From: Paenibacillus humicus NBRC 102415
GTDB lineage: Bacteria; Bacillota; Bacilli; Paenibacillales; Paenibacillaceae
NCBI RefSeq assembly: GCF_004000905.1
Contig: NZ_BIMD01000013.1
Location: 45,665-109,664 of the forward strand
Length of the DNA: 64,000 nt
Direction of reading: 5' to 3'
Made by a program: the position numbers and the translations under genes. Of this stretch, positions 26,267-35,004 are shown one piece after another (position 1 is the stretch's first letter; every line of letters begins with the position of its first letter). The notes below the pieces were generated by a model, which searched no databases, had not been told where the DNA came from, and saw only the letters and a list, made by a program, of their open reading frames with translations.

Positions 26267-28093
26267 ATGAACAATCCCCTTACCAGGCTCAGCGTGAAAA
26301 TGCAGATGATCCTGCTGTTTTTGATGATGGCCATTCCGATTCTGGGGCTGTTCGTCTACGGCAATATGAAAGCGGAAAGCATTTTGAAGCGCAACATTAC
26401 GAACGCCTATGCCGAGCTGAACAAGCAGAATCTGGTCATCATCGACAAGGATATGGACAATATCAACCGGATCACGACGACGATCATCCAGAATCCCGCG
26501 ACGCAGGCCATCGTGCCGGGCAGCCTGGAACCGGTGCTGGACCGGGTCAAGAAATACGCGGCGATGGACAAGCTGCTGCGGGTTTATTCGACCGGAACGG
26601 ATGGAGAAAATCCGATCTACTATTCCCTTTATGTGTACGATCCCTCGAGCGAGTTCTATTTCGCCCCCTCCATCCAAATGACGCAGAACGGCGTCTACTT
26701 CCTCAATTCCGACAACAAGCCGGCCTGGTACGACAAGGCGGTCGAGAACAAGGGACTCGGCTTCATGCAGGTCATCGACAACAACACCGCCTTCAGCAAG
26801 GAGAAGACGCTCGCCTATATCCGCGCGGTCAACAACATCGGCGAAGGGAACGTCATCGGCGTCCTGGTCGCGTACAAGATGGACAGCAAGATCGTCGACT
26901 CGCTGCGCTCGGTCAATCTGCCCGACGGCGAGATGTTCCTGACGGACAGCCAGGGCACGATCATGTCCTCCACCGTCCAGGGCAAGCTCGGCACCAAGGT
27001 CGAGCTGCCCGAAGAGGTCGTCCGCGCGGCCCGATCCGCCAGAAGCGACATGCCTTACCATGCGGTGAACAGCGACGACATCTATGTCGTCAGCGCGGCC
27101 AATGCGCTGAACCTGCGCCTCGTCTACGAGATCCCGGTTCAATCGCTGCTCCAGCAGCAAAAGGAGCTCAAGAATGTCATTCTGTTCATCTCGATCGCTT
27201 ATACGCTGCTCGGCTGCATCGTCATGATCTACTTCTGGCGCTCGCTCATGACGCCGCTGCAGCGACTCTCGACGTTCGTGCGCCGCTACGAGCCCGGCAA
27301 GCGGGTGCCGGAGACGCCGGGGCAATCGCGCAGCGACGAGGTCGGCGTCCTCATCTCCGCCGTCTACGGGATGGCGAGGAGGCTCAACAGCCTCATCCAT
27401 GACCGCTATCAGATGGAGATCCGGCAGAAGGAGGCGCAGCTTCAGATTCTGTACCATCAGATCAATCCGCATCTGCTCTACAACACGCTGGAGAGCATCT
27501 ATTGGAAAAGCTCGCTCGAGGGCAATTCCGAATCGGCGGAGATGATCAAGGACTTGTCGAAGCTGATGAAGATCAGTCTCAGCCGGGGCCGCGAGATCAT
27601 CTCGCTGGGGGAGGAGCGCGAGCATGCCGCCGCCTATGTCGCTCTTCAGCAGCGGAGATATGAAGCCGATTTCAAGATGGAGTGGGACGTACCGGAGGAG
27701 CTTGGAGGCATCGGCATCCCCAAGATCACCTTGCAGCCGCTGATCGAGAACGCGATCATCCACGGAATCAAGCATATGGGAGAGGACGGGCTCATCCGGG
27801 TCGCTGCCGTCCGGGACGAAGAGGGGAGAATCCGGGTGACGGTAGAGGACAACGGCTACAAGGCCGTTGATTACGCCGCGATCGAGCGCTGGCTCGGGGA
27901 GACGGACAGCTCGCCGGCGATCGGCTACGGAATCCGCAACATCGACCAGAGGATCCGTCTGCGGTACGGCTATCCGTATGGACTGGCGATCGGGCCGAGG
28001 CCTGGCGGAGGCACGAAGGTAAGCATCCTGCTGCCGGATCAGCAGGATCAATCAAGCGAGGCAGGCATCGAATCAGACGGGGAGGACAATTGA
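26267..28093 (+). CDS. YesM-type membrane sensor histidine kinase
   Basis: One membrane helix (residues ~12-32), an extracellular Cache-like domain (~35-295), a second helix (VILFISIAYTLLGCIVMIYFW), HAMP (~320-375), then the LytS/YesM-type kinase with QILYHQINPHLLYNTLE carrying the phospho-His, and LQPLIENAIIHGIKH in the ATPase. The usual F in NPHFLYN is L here, and the G1 box reads DNGYK rather than DNGxG. Both are mild departures. ATG 26267 follows TCCGGAGG. It is coupled to the YesN regulator 1 bp downstream and precedes a sugar ABC transporter, so it likely senses an extracellular oligosaccharide or binding protein. Confidence 0.9.
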   Translation: MNNPLTRLSVKMQMILLFLMMAIPILGLFVYGNMKAESILKRNITNAYAELNKQNLVIIDKDMDNINRITTTIIQNPATQAIVPGSLEPVLDRVKKYAAMDKLLRVYSTGTDGENPIYYSLYVYDPSSEFYFAPSIQMTQNGVYFLNSDNKPAWYDKAVENKGLGFMQVIDNNTAFSKEKTLAYIRAVNNIGEGNVIGVLVAYKMDSKIVDSLRSVNLPDGEMFLTDSQGTIMSSTVQGKLGTKVELPEEVVRAARSARSDMPYHAVNSDDIYVVSAANALNLRLVYEIPVQSLLQQQKELKNVILFISIAYTLLGCIVMIYFWRSLMTPLQRLSTFVRRYEPGKRVPETPGQSRSDEVGVLISAVYGMARRLNSLIHDRYQMEIRQKEAQLQILYHQINPHLLYNTLESIYWKSSLEGNSESAEMIKDLSKLMKISLSRGREIISLGEEREHAAAYVALQQRRYEADFKMEWDVPEELGGIGIPKITLQPLIENAIIHGIKHMGEDGLIRVAAVRDEEGRIRVTVEDNGYKAVDYAAIERWLGETDSSPAIGYGIRNIDQRIRLRYGYPYGLAIGPRPGGGTKVSILLPDQQDQSSEAGIESDGEDN

Positions 28094-28094
28094 C

Positions 28095-29411
28095 ATGCAC
28101 CGAATATTGATCGTGGACGACGAACCGCTTATCTGCAAAGGGCTGGCCAGCCTTCTGGCGGGAGCGGGACTTGGCATCACCGACATCCATACGGCGAGCA
28201 ACGGTTATGAGGCGCTGGATTATTTGCGCATGGAGGAAGTCGACCTCATGATCACCGACATCCAGATGCCGGGAATGAACGGCATCGACCTCATGCATCA
28301 GGCGAAGCTGATCAAGCCTTGGGTGCAGACGATCGTCGTCTCCGCCCATGAGACGTTCCAATATGCGCAGATGGCGATCCGCCTGGGAGCGAGAGACTAC
28401 CTGATCAAGCCGCTGAACAGCAGCCAGCTGCTGGATTCGGTCCGCAACGCGCTGCTCAATTCCGAGAAGCCCGTCTCCGGGGATCAGGATTATCTGGCGA
28501 AGGCCAGCTCGCAGTTCTGCCTGCGCGCGCCGGACAGCGGCCAGAGCGCCGCCCTGCTGAAGCTGCTCGTCGCGCCGCCGGCTGGACCAGCGCAGGGACT
28601 TGCGCTGATGGAGCAGGCCGGCATCGCCGCATCGGGACCTTACTTCGCCATGATCCGCATCCGCGCGGATTTCGGCGGAGGGAATTATTCCGCCAGGGAC
28701 AAGGACTTGCTCGCCTACGCGATGATGAATATTTCCTGCGAGCTGCTGGAGCAGGAATGGGAGCCGATTCCCTGCCTGCTCCCCGGCTGGGAGGTCGGCG
28801 CCTTGATCGGCTGGAGCGAGGCCAAGTATGAGGACACGACGGTAAGCAAGGTGAACCAGCTCGACATGATCGGCCGCAGCCTGCACCATAATCTCGACAG
28901 CTACCTCCATCTGCCGGTCACGCTCGGCATCAGCCAGATCGCCCGGGGAGCCGAATTCCTGTCGATGCTCAGCGACCAGGCGGCGCGCGCGCTGGACTGG
29001 AGCGGCAAGCATCCGGACCAGAAGGTGTTCTATTACGGCGACTTCAGCTGGAGCGGCCCGCAGCAGGAGGCCAGCGACGAGGAGCTGTCCGCGCAGAGCA
29101 ATCTGATCGTGGAGCGCTCCAAGCGCTATATCGAGGAGCACTACGCGCAGAAAGGGCTGACCTTGCACGAGGTCTCGCAGCGCAACCACGTCAGTCCCAA
29201 TTACCTCAGCTACCTGTTCAAGAAAATAACCGGGAACAACCTGTGGGAATACGTCATCAAGCTGCGCATGGAAGAGGGGCGCCGGCTGCTCATGACGACC
29301 GACCTGAGGCGCTACGAGGTCGCGGAGCGCGTCGGTTATGAATCACCCGAGCATTTCAGCAAAATCTTCAAAAAGTACTACGGGCACAGCCCGAGCGAGT
29401 TGAAAAAATAG
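28095..29411 (+). CDS. YesN-type response regulator (receiver plus AraC DNA-binding domain)
   Basis: N-terminal receiver with VDDEPL, phospho-acceptor Asp in LMITDIQMPGMNGIDL, the switch Ser in VVSAHE and LIKPL. A variable middle region (~130-330) follows, then a C-terminal AraC/XylS pair of helix-turn-helices (GLTLHEVSQRNHVSPNYLSYLFKK and YEVAERVGYESPEHFSKIFKKYYGHSPSE). ATG 28095 starts directly after the kinase stop, behind GGGGAGGA. It should activate the ABC transporter genes that follow. A shared upstream motif suggests it also acts on the large glycosidase at 45 kb. Confidence 0.92.
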   Translation: MHRILIVDDEPLICKGLASLLAGAGLGITDIHTASNGYEALDYLRMEEVDLMITDIQMPGMNGIDLMHQAKLIKPWVQTIVVSAHETFQYAQMAIRLGARDYLIKPLNSSQLLDSVRNALLNSEKPVSGDQDYLAKASSQFCLRAPDSGQSAALLKLLVAPPAGPAQGLALMEQAGIAASGPYFAMIRIRADFGGGNYSARDKDLLAYAMMNISCELLEQEWEPIPCLLPGWEVGALIGWSEAKYEDTTVSKVNQLDMIGRSLHHNLDSYLHLPVTLGISQIARGAEFLSMLSDQAARALDWSGKHPDQKVFYYGDFSWSGPQQEASDEELSAQSNLIVERSKRYIEEHYAQKGLTLHEVSQRNHVSPNYLSYLFKKITGNNLWEYVIKLRMEEGRRLLMTTDLRRYEVAERVGYESPEHFSKIFKKYYGHSPSELKK

Positions 29412-29433
29412 AAGTAAGATTCGCTACGATATG

Positions 29434-29452
29434 CATAGATACGCACATGTTC
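29434..29452 (+). promoter_or_regulatory. Candidate YesN-binding motif before the permease genes
   Basis: CATAGATACGCACATGTTC, closely matching CATAGAATCGCACATCGTAC before the binding-protein gene and TAGAATCGCACCTTGTTC before the 45-kb glycosidase. It lies 66 bp before the first permease start. The match is seen directly; the regulator assignment is inferred from context. Confidence 0.5.
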
Positions 29453-29517
29453 TCCCTTTCTCCTGGAATCTAAAATGAATAGATAAAGATAAGAAACAGG
29501 AGAAAGCGGGGAAAAAC

Positions 29518-30444
29518 ATGAGTCAAGACATCGTTGCGGCCACCGGGCCGCAGGCGCAGGCGGGCAGGGGCAAAGCCCGGACCCTGCTTCGCAAATACGG
29601 GTGGGGCCTGGCGTTCCTATTGCCTGCGGCCGCCATCTTCATCCTCTTTTTGTGGCTGCCGATCATCAAGGGATTCTTCTACAGCTTCTACCATATCGAC
29701 TTCGTCAACGGCGACGAATTCGTCGGATTGGACAATTATCGGACGGTCTTCAGCGATCCCGACGTCTGGACCGCCGTCAAAAATACGCTCTATTATATGG
29801 CGCTATGCCTCGTCATGGGCTTCTGGGTCCCGATCGTATTCGCCATCGGAATTTCCGAGATCAAGCGGCTCCAGGGCGTGTTCCGCGTCGCGGCCTACCT
29901 GCCGAACGTCATCCCGGTCGTCGTCCTGTACGGGCTCTGGAGATGGATGTACGATCCTGTCGGACCGATCAACGCCGGCATCACGAGCCTGTTCGGAGGA
30001 GAGGGCGTCAGCTTCCTGACCGATACGAAGTGGTCGATGATCTCCCTCGTCTTCATGGAGACGTGGCAGCAATTCGGCTCCGCCATGCTCCTGTATCTGG
30101 CGGCCGTGCTCAGCATCCCGCGGGACTGGTACGAGGCGGCGGAGATCGACGGAGCGGGCATCTGGCAGAGGATCTGGCATATTACGCTGCCTTCCCTGCG
30201 CAGCCTGATCCTGCTCATGCTCGTGCTGCAGATCATCGGCACCTCGCAGGCTTACCAGTCGCAGCTGGCGATTCTGGACGGCGGTCCGGTCAAGGCTACG
30301 CTGACCTACGCGCTGCTTATCGTCAAGTATGCGACCACTCGTCTCGATATGGGTGTCGCTTCCGCGATGGGCGTGCTCATGTTCATCGTTCTTGGCGCTC
30401 TGGCGATCGTTCAATACCGCCTGGACCGGAAAGGGGACCGATAA
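29518..30444 (+). CDS. Sugar ABC transporter permease, UgpA/LplB-like
   Basis: Six predicted membrane helices, beginning with WGLAFLLPAAAIFILFLWLPI. The cytoplasmic EAA loop is YEAAEIDGAGIWQRIWHITLPSL, which docks the ATPase. 308 residues, with a ~25-residue polar N-terminus. It sits 1 bp before the second permease gene and downstream of the YesM/YesN pair. No ATPase gene is present, as is usual for this CUT1 family, where a shared MsmX/MsmK-type ATPase serves many importers. Confidence 0.92.
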   Translation: MSQDIVAATGPQAQAGRGKARTLLRKYGWGLAFLLPAAAIFILFLWLPIIKGFFYSFYHIDFVNGDEFVGLDNYRTVFSDPDVWTAVKNTLYYMALCLVMGFWVPIVFAIGISEIKRLQGVFRVAAYLPNVIPVVVLYGLWRWMYDPVGPINAGITSLFGGEGVSFLTDTKWSMISLVFMETWQQFGSAMLLYLAAVLSIPRDWYEAAEIDGAGIWQRIWHITLPSLRSLILLMLVLQIIGTSQAYQSQLAILDGGPVKATLTYALLIVKYATTRLDMGVASAMGVLMFIVLGALAIVQYRLDRKGDR

Positions 30445-30445
30445 C

Positions 30446-31318
30446 ATGAGCAGCATGGACAGAGGCATTCTTTCGGAATTCGATCTCAAGCGCAAAGGAA
30501 CCCGCGCGGGGTATATCATCATGCTCGTCGTCATTTTCCTGATGGCGGCATCCATGGTGTATCCGGTTCTTACAACGGCTTTCAACGGACTCAAGGACAA
30601 CGCGGAGGTCAATTCGTTCCCGCCGCATTTCCTGCCGCAGACATGGGAATGGGGCAACTTCGACGAGGCGTGGAATTACATCGCGCTTCCGACCTTCCTT
30701 CGCAATACGCTGCTCATATTCGGCGGCAACATGATCGTATCGGTGCTGGTGCTCGGAACGGCTTCCTTCAGCCTCTCGCGCCTCCATGTGCCGAAGCGCC
30801 GCAGCATCGAGATGTTCTTCATGATCACGCTTTTCATTCCGCCGACGACCTATCTGATTCCGAACTTCCTCAACCTGAAGGATCTCGGTCTTCTGGATTC
30901 GTTCTTCGCCTTCTGGCTGCCGGCCGGCGCCAACGCGTTCTTCCTGCTGCTGCTCAAAAATTTCTTCGACGGAATCAGCATGGAAATCTTCGAGGCGGCA
31001 AGAATCGACGGAGCTTCCGAGCTCAGCTGCTTCATCCGCATCGCCGTGCCGCTGTCGCTGCCGATCTTCGCGACGCTGGCCATCTTCGTCTTCTCGACCG
31101 CATGGAACGACTGGTTCTGGCCGTCGCTCATCATGCACAAGGACAGCCATTATCCGCTGTCGACGGCGATCTACAAATACGTCATCCAGGCGAAAATGCT
31201 CAACCTCAACATCAAATTCGCCATTCTGACGCTCGTCATGCTGCCTCCGATCGCCGTCTTCCTCGTCTTCCAGAGGTTCATCATCCGCGGCCTGCATCTG
31301 GGCGGAGTGAAAGGCTGA
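30446..31318 (+). CDS. Sugar ABC transporter permease, UgpE/LplC-like
   Basis: Second CUT1 permease, 290 residues, with helices starting at GYIIMLVVIFLMAASMVYPV, the characteristic FNGLKDNAEV loop, and the EAA motif FEAARIDGASELSCFIRIAVPLSLP. ATG 30446 comes 1 bp after the stop of the first permease, so they are coupled and form the heterodimeric pore. The C-terminus RFIIRGLHLGGVKG is typical of the family. Confidence 0.92.
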   Translation: MSSMDRGILSEFDLKRKGTRAGYIIMLVVIFLMAASMVYPVLTTAFNGLKDNAEVNSFPPHFLPQTWEWGNFDEAWNYIALPTFLRNTLLIFGGNMIVSVLVLGTASFSLSRLHVPKRRSIEMFFMITLFIPPTTYLIPNFLNLKDLGLLDSFFAFWLPAGANAFFLLLLKNFFDGISMEIFEAARIDGASELSCFIRIAVPLSLPIFATLAIFVFSTAWNDWFWPSLIMHKDSHYPLSTAIYKYVIQAKMLNLNIKFAILTLVMLPPIAVFLVFQRFIIRGLHLGGVKG

Positions 31319-31344
31319 CTTCATCGTAACGACACACATAATGA

Positions 31345-31365
31345 CCATAGAATCGCACATCGTAC
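31345..31365 (+). promoter_or_regulatory. Candidate YesN-binding motif before the binding-protein gene
   Basis: CATAGAATCGCACATCGTAC lies ~90 bp before the binding-protein start. The core CGCACATCGT (31354-31363) recurs exactly at 44964-44973 before the glycosidase. This suggests the binding protein has its own regulated promoter, besides read-through from the permeases. Confidence 0.5.
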
Positions 31366-31451
31366 AATGAATACGCATCCATTATGATGGTTTTGCAAGC
31401 TATTCCAGATGAACGCCATTTTATCCATGTTCAAGAAAAGGGGAGTTACAC

Positions 31452-32936
31452 GTGCGCAAATCGACAGCGATCCTGAGCTGCCTGGTGGCGACCAGCGTTC
31501 TGCTGGGAGCCTGCGGCAACGGCAACAACGGCAACAGCGGCAGCGGCAACGCGAATACCGGGGGAGCTTCGAGCCCGTCGCCGGCAGTGAGCGAGCCGGC
31601 CAACAACACCGCCTCCAATGACGGAGCGGCCGCTCCGGCCGAGGAAGACATCAAGAACAAGAAAATCACGATCAGCATCTATTATCCGCTTCCTGACCAG
31701 ACGGAGAAGCGCAAATCCGAGGACGACAAGATCGCCCGCTTCCAGAAGGAATACCCGAACGTCACGATCGTCAAATCGGACTGGCATTACAATGTCGACG
31801 AAATCGGCGTGAAGATGGCGGCCAACGAAGCTCCGACGTTCTTCAACACGTTCGCGACGGAAGCCGGCTTCCTCGTGCAGCGCGGCTGGGCGGCGGACAT
31901 CACGGATCTGTGGAACAAATACCCGTTCAAGGACGACATCAATCCGACGCTGCAGAACCAGTTCGTCAAGGACGGCAAAGTATTCGGCATCGTCCAGAAC
32001 GGGTATTCGACCTCGACCGTCGTCAACAAAAAGCTGCTTGAGGCCAAAAGCGTAGCGGTCCCGTCCTACGACTGGACTTGGGACGACATGCTGAATACGG
32101 CCAAAGCGGTCGCCGATCCGAAAAAAGGCGTCGCCGGCATCGCTCCGATGGGCAAAGGCAACGAGTCGGGCTGGAACTGGACCAACTTCCTGTTCGAAGC
32201 AGGCGGCCAGATCCAGACGACGGACGGCGGCAAGGTAACGGCTGCCTTCAACTCCGACGCAGCCGTCAAAGCGCTGCAGTTCTACCAGAAGCTGCGCTGG
32301 GAAGCCAACGCCATTCCGAAGGACTGGGCGCTCGGCTGGGGAGACGCGGTCGGCGCGTTCGCTCAAGGGCGTACGGCCATGGTCATCGCCGGTGCGGAAG
32401 GCGTGCTGGATCAAGCGCTCAACCAAGGCGGCATGAAGCCTGAGGACGTCGCCACCTACCCGATGCCTGCGGCTGAAGCCGGCGGCAAGCATTCCGGCAT
32501 TCTGGGCGGCGACTATCTCGTCATCAACCCGAACGCCTCGAAGGATGAGCAGGAGATGGCGTTCCGCTACATCACGTTCGACTACTTCTCCGACAGCTAC
32601 CTGAGCGCGGTCGAAAAGGATATCCAGGCCCGCCAAGCGGACAAAAAGTACTATATCCCGCCGCAAATGAGCTACTACAAAGAGGATTCGGAATACGGCA
32701 AGAAGCTTCAAGCGATCTACGACAAGTACACCAACGTGTACAAGTACGATCCCGAATCCAACAAGCTGCTCGACGGCAACCCGGAAGCCCAGTACAACAC
32801 GCAGGAATACTACGCCGAGATGACCAACATCATCCAGGAAGTATTCTCCAAGAAGGATGTCGACTTCAAAGCCAAGCTGGATGCGGCTGCCAAGACGATG
32901 CAATCCAAGTACTACGACGCGATCAAAGTCCAATAA
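31452..32936 (+). CDS. Extracellular sugar-binding lipoprotein of the ABC importer
   Basis: A lipoprotein signal peptide with lipobox LLGACG (Cys about residue 21) is followed by an Asn/Gly/Ser-rich tether, which would anchor the protein outside the membrane. The rest (~60-494) is a family 1 solute-binding protein: KKITISIYYPLP, YPNVTIVKSDW, LKQ/KLLEAKSVAVPSYDWTWDDMLNTAKA, FNSDAAVKALQFYQKL and GGDYLVINPNASKDEQEMAF. GTG 31452 follows AAAGGGGAG. It should deliver an oligosaccharide to the two permeases just upstream. A terminator follows. Confidence 0.92.
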   Translation: MRKSTAILSCLVATSVLLGACGNGNNGNSGSGNANTGGASSPSPAVSEPANNTASNDGAAAPAEEDIKNKKITISIYYPLPDQTEKRKSEDDKIARFQKEYPNVTIVKSDWHYNVDEIGVKMAANEAPTFFNTFATEAGFLVQRGWAADITDLWNKYPFKDDINPTLQNQFVKDGKVFGIVQNGYSTSTVVNKKLLEAKSVAVPSYDWTWDDMLNTAKAVADPKKGVAGIAPMGKGNESGWNWTNFLFEAGGQIQTTDGGKVTAAFNSDAAVKALQFYQKLRWEANAIPKDWALGWGDAVGAFAQGRTAMVIAGAEGVLDQALNQGGMKPEDVATYPMPAAEAGGKHSGILGGDYLVINPNASKDEQEMAFRYITFDYFSDSYLSAVEKDIQARQADKKYYIPPQMSYYKEDSEYGKKLQAIYDKYTNVYKYDPESNKLLDGNPEAQYNTQEYYAEMTNIIQEVFSKKDVDFKAKLDAAAKTMQSKYYDAIKVQ

Positions 32937-32957
32937 TGCTTTCCACTTTATGTAGAA

Positions 32958-32994
32958 AGAAGCCGGATCTGCCAAGCGCAGATCCGGCTTTTTC
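32958..32994 (+). terminator. Rho-independent terminator after the ABC transporter operon
   Basis: AGCCGGATCTG / CAGATCCGGCT stem with a short loop, then TTTTT. Confidence 0.88.
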
Positions 32995-33143
32995 CTGTCG
33001 GGCCGGGCCGGCCGCAGCAGCCTGCAGCGCTCTTTGAGATCAAAGGGACATGAACATGAAATCTTCATTTGCGACTTTCTAAAGATAACCATATACTAAA
33101 TAAAAATCTTTAGAAAAAGACGACAAAGGAAGAGGGTTTTGCC

Positions 33144-33911
33144 ATGATTACTCATTATGCGAATGTGCAGCTTCATACGGTGTCTCTGGAGGGCGTCAGG
33201 CAGTTCTACGGGGAGCTTCTGCAGCTTCCGGTCGTCTACCGGTCGGACAGCGAGATCCGTTTCCGGGTCGCCGATCGAAGCATCCTTTCCTTTGTGGAGA
33301 CGTTCGAGCCGATCTCACCCGCCCATCTTGCTTTCGCGATTCCCTATTCCCGGTTCGAACGGGTAGTCGAATGGGCCGAATCCCGGCAGCTGACCTTTTT
33401 GAAATGGGAGGATGGCCGCGCCATCGATGATTACGAGACGGGCAAGAACATCTACTTCCGCGACGGCGACGGCCATCTTTTGGAAATCATCACCGACAGG
33501 GAAGGGGATGCAGGCTCTGCGAAGCCTTTTTCGGCGGATTTTCCGGTTCTTTTCATCCGGGAGGTCGGATTTCCGGTCGAATCCGTCCCGGAGTTCAGGC
33601 AGAAGCTGGTGCATCTCCTGGGCTTCGAGCTGCGAGGGGAGCCTACCGACACGTTCACCTTCGCGGTCGGCGGGACCGCCTACGCGGTCGTCGTCTCGAA
33701 GAAGCGCCGCTGGATTCCGATCGGCATGATCGCGCTTCCTCCGCGTGTGGGCGTGACGCTCGGCTTCAACCGCGCCGCCGACTGGAGCGAGATCACTTCC
33801 AGGCTGTACGCCTCCGGCATTCCATACAAGGAGGACGGAAACGGCGGCGGAAGCTTCATTCTGGAGGGCTACCGGTTCCATCTGGTTTATGAGGCAGAGA
33901 AGCAGGGATAG
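33144..33911 (+). CDS. VOC superfamily (glyoxalase/bleomycin resistance-like) protein
   Basis: 255 residues with two vicinal-oxygen-chelate modules. The first begins with HYANVQLHTVSLEGVRQFYGELLQLPVVY and ends with IYFRDGDGHLLEIITD, the classic metal-site Glu segment. The second (from FIREVGFPVESVPEFRQKLVHLLGF) is more diverged. ATG 33144 lies behind AAAGGAAGAGG. Substrate unknown: members range from lyases to antibiotic-binding proteins. It is a stand-alone gene. Confidence 0.82.
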   Translation: MITHYANVQLHTVSLEGVRQFYGELLQLPVVYRSDSEIRFRVADRSILSFVETFEPISPAHLAFAIPYSRFERVVEWAESRQLTFLKWEDGRAIDDYETGKNIYFRDGDGHLLEIITDREGDAGSAKPFSADFPVLFIREVGFPVESVPEFRQKLVHLLGFELRGEPTDTFTFAVGGTAYAVVVSKKRRWIPIGMIALPPRVGVTLGFNRAADWSEITSRLYASGIPYKEDGNGGGSFILEGYRFHLVYEAEKQG

Positions 33912-33991
33912 GGAGGCTTGTCTTGGGGACGTTTAAGCGGAAAACAGGCTTCAATTCGTCCATAATAAGACGCCCATCAGTCAGTAGCCGG

Positions 33992-34025
33992 GCAGGAGGG
34001 GATGGCAGTCTCCTCTTTTTTTTGT
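33992..34025 (+). terminator. Weak hairpin with long T-tract before amj
   Basis: AGGAG and CTCCT arms around an 11-13 base loop, followed by eight T residues, between the VOC gene and amj. It could end VOC transcription or act as an attenuator; the stem is short. Confidence 0.4.
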
Positions 34026-34099
34026 CGTCCAGGCAGCAACAGATTGCTTCCGGATATCGTCAAGTAAAGGATAGAGATGATCTGCCGGAGGTGCTTCTA

Positions 34100-34897
34100 T
34101 TGATTGCCCAAGTGGCCGCCGTATCCCTCTTCACAATGCTGATCCACATGGCCGAAACATTGACCTATTCGCTGAGGCTCGCTGGAGTAAGGCTGCGCAA
34201 GCTGGCCGTCGCCATGTCGCTATCCGGCATCGTGCTGCTGATTTCCCGCACCTCCAACATGATCCAGGCGCCGATGACCGGCAAGATCATCGACGGGGCG
34301 CGGCTTCATCCTGACTTCCATCTGGCCGGCCAGATGAGATTCATTCTGGCGGCGGCGACGGCCGGGACGCTGCCGGCCATCGTGCTGTTCCCCACCGCGG
34401 TAAGGCTGTCCGCGCGCCTGATCGCCCATATGGAGCAGGCTGGCTCCATTCCCCGCCTGCTGCCGGTTCTTTTAAGTCCGACTAAGATGCGGAACATCCG
34501 TTATTATCTAAGGCTGCCTCGTTTTTCTATGTTTTCTCATATCCGAAAAGGGGGCGTTCCTTACCGGCTTGTCCTGCTGAACGGACTCGTCACCGCCATT
34601 TACACGATCGGGGTGCTCGCGGCGCTGCTGGCATCCACCTATGCAACGGCCTATTCGACCTCGGCTTCGCAGGCCTCGGGACTGATCAACGGCATGGCGA
34701 CGATCATGCTCGCCCTTCTGATCGATCCGAAGATCGGCTTGCTGACCGACCAGGTCATGAGTGGGGACCGGTCGAACGGGGAGATGAGCCGGATTTTCGG
34801 CGTTCTGATGCTCTCCCGCCTTATGGGAACGGTGCTGGCTCAGCTGCTGCTCGTTCCGGCCGCCTTGTGGATCGGATGGATCGTCTCCGTGATTTGA
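34100..34897 (+). CDS. amj: Lipid II flippase Amj (YdaH) family protein
   Basis: 265-residue polytopic membrane protein. The helix IAQVAAVSLFTMLIHMAETLTYSLRLAGVR, then AVAMSLSGIVLLISRTSNMIQAPMTGKIID, and the late GMATIMLALLIDPKIGLLTDQVM match the Amj family, which moves the peptidoglycan precursor lipid II across the membrane as an alternative to MurJ. TTG 34100 is 8 bp behind GGAGGTG and gives the usual family N-terminus. The frame is open far upstream but without homology. In Bacillus subtilis amj responds to cell-envelope stress through sigma M; no such promoter is evident here. Confidence 0.85.
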   Translation: MIAQVAAVSLFTMLIHMAETLTYSLRLAGVRLRKLAVAMSLSGIVLLISRTSNMIQAPMTGKIIDGARLHPDFHLAGQMRFILAAATAGTLPAIVLFPTAVRLSARLIAHMEQAGSIPRLLPVLLSPTKMRNIRYYLRLPRFSMFSHIRKGGVPYRLVLLNGLVTAIYTIGVLAALLASTYATAYSTSASQASGLINGMATIMLALLIDPKIGLLTDQVMSGDRSNGEMSRIFGVLMLSRLMGTVLAQLLLVPAALWIGWIVSVI

Positions 34898-35004
34898 TGA
34901 GGCTTGGGGGCTGGACTTGTCTTATTTTGGCGTGCCAGCGGCACCCTATCTATGCTACTCTAAAAACATACTTATGCAGAGCTTGAGAGAGGAAGGTTGG
35001 ACGA

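Noticed and set aside
26159..28051. 630-codon minus-strand frame under the YesM kinase
   Set aside because: Shadow frame; no natural protein motifs, while the plus strand is an unmistakable kinase.
33923..34099. N-terminal extension of Amj from 33923
   Set aside because: The upstream part reads through a hairpin and T-tract and has no family similarity; TTG 34100 has a proper ribosome site.
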